Assembly: GCF_003313245.1 (NCBI RefSeq)
Contig: NZ_QJSD01000008.1
Coordinates: 1-64,000, forward strand
Reading direction: 5' to 3'
Origin: Primorskyibacter marinus
GTDB lineage: Bacteria > Pseudomonadota > Alphaproteobacteria > Rhodobacterales > Rhodobacteraceae
Length of the DNA stretch: 64,000 bases
The number at the start of each line of letters is the position of its first letter. Position 1 is the stretch's first letter. Under the pieces are notes generated by a model that saw only the letters and a list, made by a program, of their open reading frames with translations, did not search any database and was not told where the DNA came from. A program made the position numbers and the translations under genes. Below are positions 1 to 10,367 of the stretch, in pieces.

Positions 1-1
1 G

Positions 2-49
2 TGTGATCTTCCGCGATGTTTGGCGCACTTTCTTTATGGCCAAGTGGCG
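2..49 (+). repeat. Left terminal inverted repeat of the transposon
   Basis: Aligned without gaps to the reverse complement of 17929-17976, 34 of 48 bases match. The outer seven (TGTGATC) and the inner eight (AAGTGGCG) match perfectly. The TGT start is typical of the Tn552/Tn5053/Mu superfamily. Confidence 0.85.
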
Positions 50-307
50 TAGGCTGGTGCTGGAAGCAGCGTAGCTGTCATCCGCGCTTTGCGCGGCAAA
101 AGTCCGGTTTGAGCCCAAAGGAGAAGTTTGCAAATCTCGCAGCGTGCGCTCGCAGCACTAATATTTCCGCGGCTGCGTATTTCTCAGTGCTGCAAGGCAA
201 CATAAAAGATCGGCCATCCATGTAGACCGAAACGAGAATCATTACGCAGGCTCACAGATCACCGGTCAAGACGTAGCTGCAAGCTCACCAACCGCTGGAT
301 TTGACGT
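50..307. other. Transposon left subterminal region without a recognisable gene
   Basis: No convincing coding frame is seen between the left inverted repeat and the stop of the GlxA-type regulator. A TGTCATCCGCG motif at 76-86 loosely echoes the terminal repeat and could be a second transposase-binding site. It overlaps a small hairpin (CCGCGC-TTT-GCGCGG, 82-96). Neither assignment is strong. Confidence 0.4.
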
Positions 308-1315
308 TTACCGCCGGAACTTGGATGGTGTGCACCTGTATTCTCTTTTGAATTGTTTTGAGAAATTCCCGAACGATCGGAATCCGCTGGCGATGGAAAC
401 TTCTCTTAGAGGCAAGTTGGTCTGAGACATCAGCTCGTAAGCGCGCTCTAGTTTCAGGCTTGTATAGAATTGCATTGGCGATTTGCCGAGATGCACTTCA
501 AACTGCCGTTCAATGCTTCTTACGGACGTCCCACACGTATTTGCTATTTCCTCTTTTGAGAGTGGTTCCTCAATGTTTTGTGACATTAGCCTGACTGCAG
601 CCCTCAGAGCTTCAGGGACATGCCGAAGCCTGTCGACCTGAGATCCAGGCTGACGGATGTCAGGGTCGCGCGGATAGGAAATCAGCAGTTGATTGCATAC
701 GTATTGCGCGGCTTCTCGCGAGATCTTGGCAATAGAGTGGATGATCATGTCCAGGGCCGCCAATTCACCGGCACATGTTGTCGTCGATCCGTTGGAGACA
801 AATAGAACGTTCCTGGCGGACACATCAGAAAAGCTTTCAGAGAACGCAACCAGCGAGGACCAATGCGTGGTAGCCTTGTGCCCATCCAATAGCCCCATTT
901 TCGCGAATATCCACGACGCGCGCCCGATCCCATAAAGCGCCATACCAGACCGTTTGGACCGCCTTAGCAGGCTCAGGATATCAGAACTTTCCTCCAACCG
1001 CTGGTAAGAATCACAGCAAAAGCAGATGGCTAACACCCCGTTTCTCTTGCTCAATCGGAGAGAAAACTCAGCAAGCGTTTCATCGCAAAAAAACGCAACG
1101 CCGCTTTGCGATCTGACGGCTTTATCGCGCCCGCCGACTAGTAGAAACTTGGGCGCGATACTGGGGAATTTTTTCCTGAAAAAATGAAGCGGTTCGACAA
1201 TTGCACCCAGACTCAGTGTAGAAAACCCATCGAGAACAACAATCGCAATTGTGCTGTCGCTCTGCGCCCCCCCTGTCTCTTGCGTTATTGAAAAGTCGTG
1301 AGTTGTGTGCTTCAT
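308..1315 (-). CDS. GlxA-family AraC-type transcriptional regulator
   Basis: This 335-residue protein has the two-part GlxA layout. The N-terminal half is a DJ-1/PfpI-like amidotransferase fold (start of domain IAIVVLDGFSTLSLGAIVEP). The last ~100 residues form an AraC helix-turn-helix (LSKEEIANTCGTSVRSIERQF, then LREVSIASGFRSFGNFSKQFKREY). It is the last gene of the minus-strand cargo operon, 5 bp after fghA. A GlxA-type regulator next to formaldehyde-oxidation genes also occurs, as I recall, in the Pseudomonas putida CBB5 alkylxanthine cluster. It probably controls the operon; the ligand is unknown. Confidence 0.9.
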   Translation of the reverse strand: MKHTTHDFSITQETGGAQSDSTIAIVVLDGFSTLSLGAIVEPLHFFRKKFPSIAPKFLLVGGRDKAVRSQSGVAFFCDETLAEFSLRLSKRNGVLAICFCCDSYQRLEESSDILSLLRRSKRSGMALYGIGRASWIFAKMGLLDGHKATTHWSSLVAFSESFSDVSARNVLFVSNGSTTTCAGELAALDMIIHSIAKISREAAQYVCNQLLISYPRDPDIRQPGSQVDRLRHVPEALRAAVRLMSQNIEEPLSKEEIANTCGTSVRSIERQFEVHLGKSPMQFYTSLKLERAYELMSQTNLPLREVSIASGFRSFGNFSKQFKREYRCTPSKFRR

Positions 1316-1320
1316 CTTTT

Positions 1321-2214
1321 TTACCGTTCAAAGCGACGCTTCGTCCCGCTTCTGTCAAAGCGTTGGTCGGCGCGGAAGACCTTTGATCGGTACATCAATC
1401 TATCAGCGTGCCAATTGAGATGATCTTCGGCAAAGGAGGCGACGAAATAGTAGCTGTGGTTGTAGCCAGCTGCCTCGCGATAAGTGACCGGCACGCCTGC
1501 TGCTTCGGCGGCTGCTGTTAGTGTTTTAGGTTTCAGCAGGGCGTAAAACTGATCGTCAGCGCCCTGATCCACCAGGATGTCTTTCGACCAGCCCCTGTCT
1601 GCCAAAAGAAGGCTGGCATCGTGGTCAGCCCAGAGTTTCTTATCATCCCCCAAATAGCTTGCCAGTTGTTTGCTGCCCCAGTCTGAGGCCGTCGGGTTGG
1701 CAATCGGTGCAAACGCCGAAACGGATTGATATTTCCTGGGGTTGAGCATCGCCAGTGTCAGCGCGCCGTGTCCGCCCATGGAGTGGCCGGTGATCCCGTG
1801 TCTTTCGGTGACAGGGAAGCGGCTGCAGATAATCTGGAACAGTTCCTTGACGACATAGTCATACATTCGGAAATGCGAGGCCCAGGGCTTTTGGGTGGCA
1901 TTCACATAAAACCCGGCGCCCTTGCCCAGATCATAGGCCTCGTCATCGGCTACATGCTCGCCGCGCGGAGAGGTGTCTGGAAAGACCAGCGCTACCCCGC
2001 GCCGGGCAGCAAATTGCTGCAACCCAGCTTTGGACATCGCGTTTTCGTGGGTGCAGGTCAGACCCGACAGGTACCAGAGTACCGGCACTGAAGATGTCTC
2101 GGCCTGTGGAGGCAGGTAGATGCCAAAAGTCATGTCACAGCCACAGGCATCAGATGGATGCCTGTAGACCGCGTTCTTTCCGCCGAAGCATGTCGTACTT
2201 TCGATCAGTTCCAT
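1321..2214 (-). CDS. fghA: S-formylglutathione hydrolase
   Basis: The enzyme hydrolyses S-formylglutathione to formate and glutathione, the second step of glutathione-dependent formaldehyde oxidation. It is an esterase-D-type alpha/beta hydrolase with the nucleophile motif GHSMGGHG (Ser about 145), an Asp in VDQGADDQFY and a His in GYNHSYYF. At 297 residues it is slightly longer than the usual ~280, with a basic C-terminal tail. It starts 3 bp after the stop of the formaldehyde dehydrogenase gene, so the two are almost certainly co-transcribed. Here it would dispose of formaldehyde released by the upstream demethylases. Confidence 0.95.
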   Translation of the reverse strand: MELIESTTCFGGKNAVYRHPSDACGCDMTFGIYLPPQAETSSVPVLWYLSGLTCTHENAMSKAGLQQFAARRGVALVFPDTSPRGEHVADDEAYDLGKGAGFYVNATQKPWASHFRMYDYVVKELFQIICSRFPVTERHGITGHSMGGHGALTLAMLNPRKYQSVSAFAPIANPTASDWGSKQLASYLGDDKKLWADHDASLLLADRGWSKDILVDQGADDQFYALLKPKTLTAAAEAAGVPVTYREAAGYNHSYYFVASFAEDHLNWHADRLMYRSKVFRADQRFDRSGTKRRFER

Positions 2215-2217
2215 CGA

Positions 2218-3330
<1,113 letters not shown>

Positions 3331-3370
3331 AGCGATTCTCCTGCTAATTAAGTTCATTGATTTAGTGATC

Positions 3371-4009
3371 TCAGGCCGCGTGGCTTGTCGTGAAAATGCC
3401 GGACATGCCGACAAAGCCCTGTATCCGTTTCACCCGGTCGCACCAGCGCCGGATTGCAGGGTAACCCTGTCTGTAAATACCCCCTTCCTCCGAGAGCGCC
3501 ACGTAGGGGAAACAAGCAATGTCCGCGATCGTGGGATGGTCGCCAGGCACAAGCCAATCGCGGCCGACCCGTTCGGCAAACCACAAATGTTCGTCAAGGA
3601 TGCGGAACAAACGATGGGCACCGGCGCGCGCGGCTTCGACATCCAGTTCATAGAACAGCCCATCATGCAGTCGCGCAGCCGAAGCCGTTCCGGTGATGCC
3701 GTCGGCAAAGGCGAGCCATTGCGCAACCTCTCCCAAGCGGCCAGGGTCAGAGACGGGATACCATAGGCCGCTCGCATCATATTTTACCGCCAGATAGGTC
3801 AGTATGGCCTGGGCATCGCGCAGGACCTTGCCCTCATCCTCGATGACCGGCAATTGTCCTAGTGGATTCAACTGGAGAAACTCGGGCGATTTATGCTCAA
3901 GCCCCGGATAGAAATCGACGGTTTGGCTTTCATATTCGATACCAAGAATGTTCAGGAACAATCTGATCTTGAAGCAATTCCCCGAAAGCTCGTAGTCATA
4001 GAGTTTCAT
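3371..4009 (-). CDS. Glutathione S-transferase-like protein, NdmE-like by context
   Basis: This 212-residue protein has a thioredoxin-fold N-terminus (MKLYDYELSGNCFKIRLFLNILG), the cis-proline motif of the GSH site (GQLPVIED) and a helical C-terminal domain. The start at 4009 has an AGGAGG ribosome site and avoids overlap with the gene upstream. It directly follows the Rieske-reductase fusion and the Rieske-less oxygenase. In Pseudomonas the GST-like NdmE is needed for the NdmC-NdmD complex, as a structural partner rather than a conjugating enzyme. The same role is inferred here from position; an ordinary GST acting on formaldehyde or an intermediate is the alternative. Confidence 0.8.
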   Translation of the reverse strand: MKLYDYELSGNCFKIRLFLNILGIEYESQTVDFYPGLEHKSPEFLQLNPLGQLPVIEDEGKVLRDAQAILTYLAVKYDASGLWYPVSDPGRLGEVAQWLAFADGITGTASAARLHDGLFYELDVEAARAGAHRLFRILDEHLWFAERVGRDWLVPGDHPTIADIACFPYVALSEEGGIYRQGYPAIRRWCDRVKRIQGFVGMSGIFTTSHAA

Positions 4010-4019
4010 TTCGGCCTCC

Positions 4020-5768
4020 TCAGATATCCAGCACAAGCCGCTTTGACTTGGCTCGTGACACGCAGGTGATGATTTTCTGGTTCGACGCCTTCTCGCTGTC
4101 GGAAAGATAGACGTCCTGATGATCGGGCTCGCCTTCGATTACCGTTGTCAGGCAGGTGCCGCACGCCCCCTGCTCGCAGGAACTGGGTGCCTCGATCCCG
4201 TTTTCCTGAAGAATTTCAAGAATGGTCCTGCCTGCTGGCACTTGCAGCGTGAGTGCCGACCGTGCAAGCGCCACTTCGAAAGTGGAACTGTCGTCTATTT
4301 CCTTGGTGTTCTTGAAGTATTCGAAATGCACCGCGTCTTCGGGCCAACCGGCTTCGGCAGCGATTTTTCGGGTGGCTTCAAGCATTGGGCCGGGGCCGCA
4401 AATGTACAGGTGGTGCGCGTAGTCGTAGCCGGACAGCAATTCCTTCAGCGCGCCGCCCGTCGATGCCGGATCAAGTCCAATATGTGGGATCAGATTGCTG
4501 CCAAATGTTTTCAGCACATCCGGGAAGGACAAATGCGCCTCGGATTGCGCGAAATAATGCAGCTCATAGCCCAACCCCTGAACGTGAAGGGTTTGGGCCA
4601 TGGCCAGCATCGGCGTGATCCCGATGCCGCCGGCAACAAGAATTGTTTTCAATGCATCGCGCCGAAGCGGGAAATTGTTGCGGGGCGCAGAGATTGCAAG
4701 CACATCTCCTGCCTGAACAGCATTGTGCATGCATTCCGAACCGCCGCGTGAGTCCGGTTCCCGCTTGACGCCAATCCGATAAAAATCGGTTTCGCCAGGT
4801 GCATTGGTCAGAGAATATTGGCGTGACATCCCGTTGGGCATATGCAGGTCGATATGCGCTCCGGGTTGGAAAGTGGGCAGCTGTCCATTCAGCGCCTCCA
4901 GCCGAAAACCCGCGACACCTTCAGAGGCATCCCATTTATGCGCCACAGAGACACGCAATTCAGCTTTTGGACCAGATTTCGCGCGGGCTGGCATTTTGGC
5001 TAGTTCTTCGTCGACCTTCGAAAACTGAACTTCAATTGGTTCCGGGACCGGCAGCATTGTGGCTTCCGCCTCGATGACATCGCGCAGCGCTTGCATCCTG
5101 CGATTATGATGGCGCAAAATGTTGCCGGCGTCGGCTGGCTGGTCTGTTAACACGCCACGCAAGATGGATCGCCCGGCATCCACCGGCTGGACAAACAGCA
5201 GAAGCGTTGCTTTTGACTGGTCTTGCTTAGCGTGCAATTGGACGTGATTATCAGTTTCTTCAACCAAAGTGACATCGGCGCACCCCTCGCCAATTGGAGA
5301 AAAGCGATAAGACTTAGCATGTTTCAAAGCAATGTCAGGGGCGGCTTTTACCGGTATTGGTCGAAGCGCCAAAACGTCATTGCCATTCAACACAGCTGGC
5401 GCTTCGAATTCTCCGATCGGATCAACGGCAGACCAAACCAAACCATGTGATTCCACTGCTGAATACGTGTTGTTACAGATTGTCCGCGCTGGTGCATCAG
5501 CCGGGTGCGCAGGGATGTAAGTGCAGCCAGCCGTCCGGTTGGCGTAGCGCCAGCCGTGATAGAGACACCTCAGCTCACGACCTTCGTTCAGGCCGACCGT
5601 CAGGCGCACGCCCCGGTGCAAACACCGGTTTTCCCAGACATTGACGTGGCCGTCGTCGGCCCGCCACACTGCCATTTCGCGCCCCCAAAGCTGTCCATGA
5701 TAAATGTGCCGCATCGGGAGATCAGTGCTTGATGCAATCGGGTGCCAAGTAGTCAGATCTGTCGTCAT
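4020..5768 (-). CDS. Rieske-FMN-ferredoxin reductase fusion, NdmD-like
   Basis: This 582-residue electron-transfer protein has three modules. Residues ~1-115 form a Rieske [2Fe-2S] domain with an exact C-x-H-x16-C-x2-H motif (C49, H51, C68, H71). Residues ~265-480 form a phthalate-dioxygenase-reductase-type flavin/NAD(P)H unit (RQYSLTNAP, GGIGITPML, YICGPGPML). The C-terminus is a plant-type [2Fe-2S] domain (C531, C536, C539, C569). Ordinary reductases of this class are ~320 residues and lack the Rieske part; the extra domain is the hallmark of NdmD, the methylxanthine N-demethylase reductase. Its neighbour is an oxygenase without a Rieske centre, so this protein probably supplies the missing cluster. 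Confidence 0.88.
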   Translation of the reverse strand: MTTDLTTWHPIASSTDLPMRHIYHGQLWGREMAVWRADDGHVNVWENRCLHRGVRLTVGLNEGRELRCLYHGWRYANRTAGCTYIPAHPADAPARTICNNTYSAVESHGLVWSAVDPIGEFEAPAVLNGNDVLALRPIPVKAAPDIALKHAKSYRFSPIGEGCADVTLVEETDNHVQLHAKQDQSKATLLLFVQPVDAGRSILRGVLTDQPADAGNILRHHNRRMQALRDVIEAEATMLPVPEPIEVQFSKVDEELAKMPARAKSGPKAELRVSVAHKWDASEGVAGFRLEALNGQLPTFQPGAHIDLHMPNGMSRQYSLTNAPGETDFYRIGVKREPDSRGGSECMHNAVQAGDVLAISAPRNNFPLRRDALKTILVAGGIGITPMLAMAQTLHVQGLGYELHYFAQSEAHLSFPDVLKTFGSNLIPHIGLDPASTGGALKELLSGYDYAHHLYICGPGPMLEATRKIAAEAGWPEDAVHFEYFKNTKEIDDSSTFEVALARSALTLQVPAGRTILEILQENGIEAPSSCEQGACGTCLTTVIEGEPDHQDVYLSDSEKASNQKIITCVSRAKSKRLVLDI

Positions 5769-5782
5769 GACATACCCTCTTT

Positions 5783-6688
5783 CTATGCTGCTGCAGGGAT
5801 CACGCCGTAGCGCAGACCCTTCCGACTCAACCAGCGTCGAAACGCGATGGCCGTTTTGTCGGCTCGAATTGGAGTTTCGGATCTGGGATCCAGCGGAAGC
5901 CGCTTCGGATACTGGTTTTCCAATATCGGCTTGTCCTGCCCGAAGATCACCTGCTGGAAATACCGAATACTCTCGTAGGTGTTGTCTTCATCGATGACGC
6001 ACATCCCTGTATGCGCGCGCACCCAATCCTGGCTCATGGGTTGCAGGAACATATAGATCACGTCACTGCGTGACGCATCGTTGGGGCTGGATTTGTAGAG
6101 CAATGCGCAGTTTACGTGCGGCACCCGATACGTGTAATCGACCATCGCACCGCCTTCAGAAGCTAGCGCGGCCTTTGGTTGATAGAATTGGCACTGTGTA
6201 GCCAACACTTCGTCACGAGTTTCTGAAACCTCAACTGCATACTCCTTAACCTCGGTATGCGGCTCTTCCCCAAGAATGCCGGTATGAACATAAGGAAAGT
6301 GACTCATGTCCAAAAAGTTCTCGACGGCACGGCCAGCGGAAACATTCACGCCAAACACACCCGTCGGCACATTTATACGATCGGCCTCGTAATATTCCTC
6401 AAATGAGAACAGCGTTTCAGGCGGCTCTCCAAGCGACGTCCAGACGTAGCCGTGCGCGATATGTATGGGTAGCGGATTGCGGACCGTTTTCGAGGTTAAC
6501 CGGCTCCGCGTTGGAAGTTGGTTATCAAATGGCCAAGCATAAGCATTTCCGTCTGTGTCCATGCCATAGGAAATATTTTCTTCCAGAAGCATGGTCGAAT
6601 GGATTAAGCCCGGCGTGATTTCGTCGATTGAACTAAGCGGATGCCACTGGTTCAGGATCACTGGGTCTGTACATTTCAATTCGGTCAT
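5783..6688 (-). CDS. Rieske-less mononuclear iron oxygenase subunit, NdmC-like
   Basis: This is the catalytic domain of a Rieske-type oxygenase. The iron site matches (D/E)-x3-D-x2-H-x4-H exactly: E123, D127, H130, H135, with D252 (in QDKPILE) as likely third ligand. The ~75-residue N-terminal part has no C-x-H...C-x2-H pair and only one Cys (C6), so no Rieske cluster can form, yet the reading frame is intact and the fold appears continuous. Pseudomonas NdmC, the 7-methylxanthine N7-demethylase, has this same deficiency and borrows the Rieske centre of NdmD. The start at 6688 has GGAG 8 bases upstream; an ATG at 6706 is possible. Confidence 0.87.
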   Translation of the reverse strand: MTELKCTDPVILNQWHPLSSIDEITPGLIHSTMLLEENISYGMDTDGNAYAWPFDNQLPTRSRLTSKTVRNPLPIHIAHGYVWTSLGEPPETLFSFEEYYEADRINVPTGVFGVNVSAGRAVENFLDMSHFPYVHTGILGEEPHTEVKEYAVEVSETRDEVLATQCQFYQPKAALASEGGAMVDYTYRVPHVNCALLYKSSPNDASRSDVIYMFLQPMSQDWVRAHTGMCVIDEDNTYESIRYFQQVIFGQDKPILENQYPKRLPLDPRSETPIRADKTAIAFRRWLSRKGLRYGVIPAAA

Positions 6689-6709
6689 GTCGTGGGCTCC
6701 ATTCATTGC

Positions 6710-7639
6710 TCAACGGAAATAGGGAATGCCTAAGCGCAAGGGTTGGCTGGATTTTCTGCGCAACCCCATCAACAGCAGGATCGAGGCAAGATACGGCATC
6801 GCCAGGAAGATCTGGTGCGGCACATTGAGCCCCAGTACTTGGACATGTGTCGCAATGCTTTCGAGCAGCGCAAAGACAAGCACGGCGGCAAGAACGCCAC
6901 GAGGCAGCCAGTTTCCGGCAATGATGGCTACGATGGCCAACCAACCACGTCCTGCCGTGATATCTGCTAGGTAACGGTCGGAGAAGCCCAGCATCAGAAA
7001 CCCGCCGCCCAATCCTGTCATTACACTCCCGATCAGCACGGCAATGTATTGACGCCCGGTGACGCTGAGTCCTTTAATATCCAGTGCCTTGGGGTTTTCG
7101 CCGAGGCAGCGCAGTTCAAGCCCCCAACGTGTCCGATAGAGTAGGAACCAGATGGCAGGCACCGCGGCAAATGCAACATAAGTCAGCAACCGCTGCGAAA
7201 AGAGAATTTCCCCCAGCCAAGGGATCGAAGAAAGGACCGGAATGGGAACATTCTCGAAACCGTCAAAGGTCGGTTGCGCCCGCCCCTTGATATAGATGCG
7301 GAACCAGTAAAGCGTCAGGCCGGCGACCAGCAGGTTAATCCCCAGACCCGTGATGAAATGGTCTACGCGCATCGTTGCCGTCATAAACGCGGTCAGAAGA
7401 CCAACGAGGCCTCCAACGACCATTGAGGCAAGGACAGCGAGCCATATCGAGCCGGTTGCCGTTGCAACGATGTAGGCGGTAAACGCTCCCATCAGCATGG
7501 TGCCTTCGACGCCCATGTTCCAGATACCTGCGCGTTGCGTGACCAACTCGCCAATGGCAGCAAACAGAATGGGCGTCATGATGCGCACTGTTCCGGCCAG
7601 AATGCTGACAAGAATGGCTTCCTGAAACAACTCAGACAT
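6710..7639 (-). CDS. ABC transporter permease (BMP/nucleoside type), second subunit
   Basis: This hydrophobic 309-residue protein of the BPD_transp_2 family has about 8-9 membrane segments and the family signature near the N-terminus (TPILFAAIGELVTQRAGIWNMGVEG). It pairs with the 373-residue permease immediately upstream in transcription (8-base overlap), the double ATPase and the BMP-type binding protein. Importers of this set take up nucleosides and purine-like compounds or sugars, which suits an N-methylpurine substrate. Substrate specificity cannot be read from the permease. Confidence 0.9.
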   Translation of the reverse strand: MSELFQEAILVSILAGTVRIMTPILFAAIGELVTQRAGIWNMGVEGTMLMGAFTAYIVATATGSIWLAVLASMVVGGLVGLLTAFMTATMRVDHFITGLGINLLVAGLTLYWFRIYIKGRAQPTFDGFENVPIPVLSSIPWLGEILFSQRLLTYVAFAAVPAIWFLLYRTRWGLELRCLGENPKALDIKGLSVTGRQYIAVLIGSVMTGLGGGFLMLGFSDRYLADITAGRGWLAIVAIIAGNWLPRGVLAAVLVFALLESIATHVQVLGLNVPHQIFLAMPYLASILLLMGLRRKSSQPLRLGIPYFR

Positions 7640-8753
7640 CTTTCTCGGTCCTCACGAGTTTGTAGCGTGCTGCAACTCCCGCGCAGAGGAAGGCGAGCAG
7701 CAGGATGCCTTGCATGGCCGGGACCAATGCATCCGGCACTTGAGCCAGCAGCTTCATGTAGAGACCCCCGCTGGCAAGCCCGCCGAAGACGATGCCCGCC
7801 ACGACCGTGCCAAGCGGACGCAATCCTCCGATCATGCCGATGATGATGCCGGTATAGCCCAGGCCATAAAGCGTATCGGCGCGGAGGCGGTGGGCAGTTC
7901 CAAAGATTTCAGACACCCCGGCCAGTCCCGCAATCGCACCGCTTACTGCCATAACGATGATGATGGTCCGGCCAATATTCGTGCCGCGATAGGCCAGGGC
8001 GATCGGATTGAACCCCATCGCGCGGATTTCGTATCCCAAGGGGGTTTTTTCCAGAAGGACGTAGCAAACCAATGCTGCGGTCAACGCAAGGATAAATCCC
8101 AAATGCAGTTTCGTGCTGCCCAGCAGATAGGGGAGTTCCGACGCGGCCGGAATCGGGCCGGTTTGCTGATAGACGACTGTCGTGGAAACCTCGGTCCAGG
8201 GGCCGCCTCCGATCAGATACGACAACAGGAACACGATCAGGTAATTCATCATGACGGTCGAAATGATTTCGTTTACGTCGAACCGGTCTTTCAGAATCGC
8301 TGCGGTTGTTCCTAGCAGCGCGCCGCCGATCATGCCGCTGAGGATGATAAGACAGACATAAAGCCATGCCGGCAGCCCAATGAATACAAGGCAACCAAGA
8401 TAGGCGCCCATCGCCCCGGCATAGACCTGACCCTCCTGGCCAATGCTCCAGACCTGGGCGCGAAAGGCGACAACGGTCGCCAACCCGGTCAGGATCAGCG
8501 GTGTTGCCTTCGCCATCGTGGCATAAAGGGCTTTCTCACTACCGAAGGCGCCCTTCAGAAGCGCGGAATAGGCTTTGAAAACATCCGCCCCGCTCGTCAA
8601 AAGCAGCAATGCGGATAGGAACAATCCGAAGAGTGTCGCCAGCGCATACATGGCAAAAGTCCAGGACCGCTTGGGATTTACCCGACGCTCGATCCGCCAT
8701 TTCGGCACCGGCTCCGGGAAAAGGTTTTCAGCCGGTTCATTGATGCTGGTCAT
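7632..8753 (-). CDS. ABC transporter permease (BMP/nucleoside type), first subunit
   Basis: This 373-residue inner-membrane protein has a cytoplasmic N-terminus, multiple hydrophobic segments and the BPD_transp_2 hallmark (GLATVVAFRAQVWSIGQEGQ). It overlaps the ATPase gene stop by 4 bases and the next permease start by 8 bases, indicating translational coupling. It forms the channel with the 309-residue permease. Confidence 0.9.
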   Translation of the reverse strand: MTSINEPAENLFPEPVPKWRIERRVNPKRSWTFAMYALATLFGLFLSALLLLTSGADVFKAYSALLKGAFGSEKALYATMAKATPLILTGLATVVAFRAQVWSIGQEGQVYAGAMGAYLGCLVFIGLPAWLYVCLIILSGMIGGALLGTTAAILKDRFDVNEIISTVMMNYLIVFLLSYLIGGGPWTEVSTTVVYQQTGPIPAASELPYLLGSTKLHLGFILALTAALVCYVLLEKTPLGYEIRAMGFNPIALAYRGTNIGRTIIIVMAVSGAIAGLAGVSEIFGTAHRLRADTLYGLGYTGIIIGMIGGLRPLGTVVAGIVFGGLASGGLYMKLLAQVPDALVPAMQGILLLAFLCAGVAARYKLVRTEKDV

Positions 8754-10276
8754 GCTGCGACCCCCTGTTGCCCGCCTGCCATCAAGAGGCCAATTTCTTC
8801 TATCGTGGTTGATTGCGGATCGACCACGCCGGTTATCCGTCCGCTTGATATCACGGCAATCCGGTCCGATAGATTAAGGAGGTCTTCAAGTTCTTCTGAG
8901 GCCAATAGAACGGCATAGCCTTCGTCGCGCTTGACAATGATCTGCTTGTAGACATACTCGATAACCCCGAGATCGAGGCCACGTGTCGGTTGGTTGGCCA
9001 GCAGCAGCTTTCTGGAATGCACAAATTCTCTTGCTAGAATTACCTTTTGCGCATTTCCACCCGACAGGTGATTGACTGGCGTCAATCCGGATGGTGTCGT
9101 AATCTGGAACTCATCGATCAGGCCATCAGCGATCGTGCCGATCTGCTTGTGATCCAGGAATGGACCCTTGGTATAGTCATCGTGGCGCTGCCACCCTAGG
9201 ATCATGTTTTCGCGAATATTGAACTCCGGGATCAGGCCTTCGCGAAACCTGTCATCGGGCACCAGTCCCACACCTCGATCCATGTAGTGGCGCGAGGGCA
9301 GGCCTTTGATCTGTTCACCACCCAATATGATGCTGCCGCTGTCAGGGATCAGGACACCTGAAAGTGATTCAAACAGCTCTTTCTGCCCATTGCCCGACAC
9401 GCCTGCCAGACCCAATATCTCCCCTTTCCTGATTGCCAGGCTGACATCGTCAAGCGCCAGTTTTCCCCGCCCGTCGCGATAGACAAGATTTTCCACGATC
9501 AGAACCGGCGGCTCTGTTCGGTCGCGGTCATCAGAGCGGTCGCGCGCGACCCGTAAATCCACGTCCCGCCCCACCATCATGCGTGTCAATTCGTCCGGGG
9601 TAACATCCGACGGCTTTACCGTTCCCACGACCTTTCCCTTGCGCAGGACCGTGACCCGATCCGACCGCATGACTTCGACCATCTTGTGGCTGATGAGCAG
9701 GATCGACAGGCCCAACTCGCACATATGATCGATGATCCGAAAAAGTTTTCGCGACTCTTCCGGTGTGAGCACCGCCGTCGGTTCATCCAGAATCAAAACC
9801 CGGGCGTCGAGATAGAGCGCCTTGAGCATCTCAACCCACTGCTGCTGACCGACGGCCAGATCACGCACGTTGGCATCAATATCCAGATCGATTTCGTATT
9901 CCCGGCAAAGCTCCTCGACCCTTGCCCTGGCTTCTTGCATCTGTAGTTTCCATCCCGCCTCGTGTGTGCCCACAACAATGTTTTCGAGAACGGTGAACTC
10001 GCTAACCAGCACAAAATGCTGATGGACCATTCCGATACCGATATGAATGGCGTCGCGTGGCGACCGAAAGGCCACGGGCTTGCCATTAAATTCGATGTGG
10101 CCGCCTTCTGGCTGGTAGAAGCCAAACAGACATGACGAAAGTGTGGATTTTCCCGCACCATTTTCACCGAAGAGGCAGTGTACCTCACCCGGCTTCAGCT
10201 CAAAGTTCACGTCCTCGTTGGCGATGACACCTGGGAAGCGTTTTGTTAGATTTACGGCTTTCAGAAGTGTGGACAT
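8750..10276 (-). CDS. ABC transporter double ATPase (BMP/nucleoside or RbsA type)
   Basis: This 508-residue protein has two nucleotide-binding domains in tandem, as in RbsA/NupA-type importers. The N-terminal domain has Walker A GENGAGKST, LAVGQQQW in the signature position and Walker B VLILDEPTAVL. The C-terminal domain has the degenerate Walker A GVSGNGQKE and signature LSGGNAQK, normal for this family. It energises the two permeases downstream and lies 91 bp after the binding-protein gene. Confidence 0.93.
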   Translation of the reverse strand: MSTLLKAVNLTKRFPGVIANEDVNFELKPGEVHCLFGENGAGKSTLSSCLFGFYQPEGGHIEFNGKPVAFRSPRDAIHIGIGMVHQHFVLVSEFTVLENIVVGTHEAGWKLQMQEARARVEELCREYEIDLDIDANVRDLAVGQQQWVEMLKALYLDARVLILDEPTAVLTPEESRKLFRIIDHMCELGLSILLISHKMVEVMRSDRVTVLRKGKVVGTVKPSDVTPDELTRMMVGRDVDLRVARDRSDDRDRTEPPVLIVENLVYRDGRGKLALDDVSLAIRKGEILGLAGVSGNGQKELFESLSGVLIPDSGSIILGGEQIKGLPSRHYMDRGVGLVPDDRFREGLIPEFNIRENMILGWQRHDDYTKGPFLDHKQIGTIADGLIDEFQITTPSGLTPVNHLSGGNAQKVILAREFVHSRKLLLANQPTRGLDLGVIEYVYKQIIVKRDEGYAVLLASEELEDLLNLSDRIAVISSGRITGVVDPQSTTIEEIGLLMAGGQQGVAA

Positions 10277-10367
10277 GATGACTCGGTTCCGATGGCTTTT
10301 CGATAAGTTGCGCCCGCCCAGGGAGGAGGAGGTTATGAGCGGGCGCGAGATCGGCAGGGAGTGCCGA

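Noticed and set aside
82-96. Terminator for the cargo operon at the transposon left end
   Set aside because: The 6-bp hairpin lacks a T-run on the minus strand and lies over 200 bp past the last gene, so it is noted only as part of the subterminal region.
3331-3414. Longer formaldehyde dehydrogenase start
   Set aside because: The extra 28 residues are unlike the family and have no ribosome site; 3330 has one and gives normal length.
5783-6706. The short oxygenase as a truncated or frameshifted Rieske protein
   Set aside because: The frame is intact, the N-terminal part aligns in style with oxygenases but simply lacks the Cys/His ligands, and neighbouring frames contain no displaced Rieske motif. 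The Rieske-bearing reductase beside it explains the loss.
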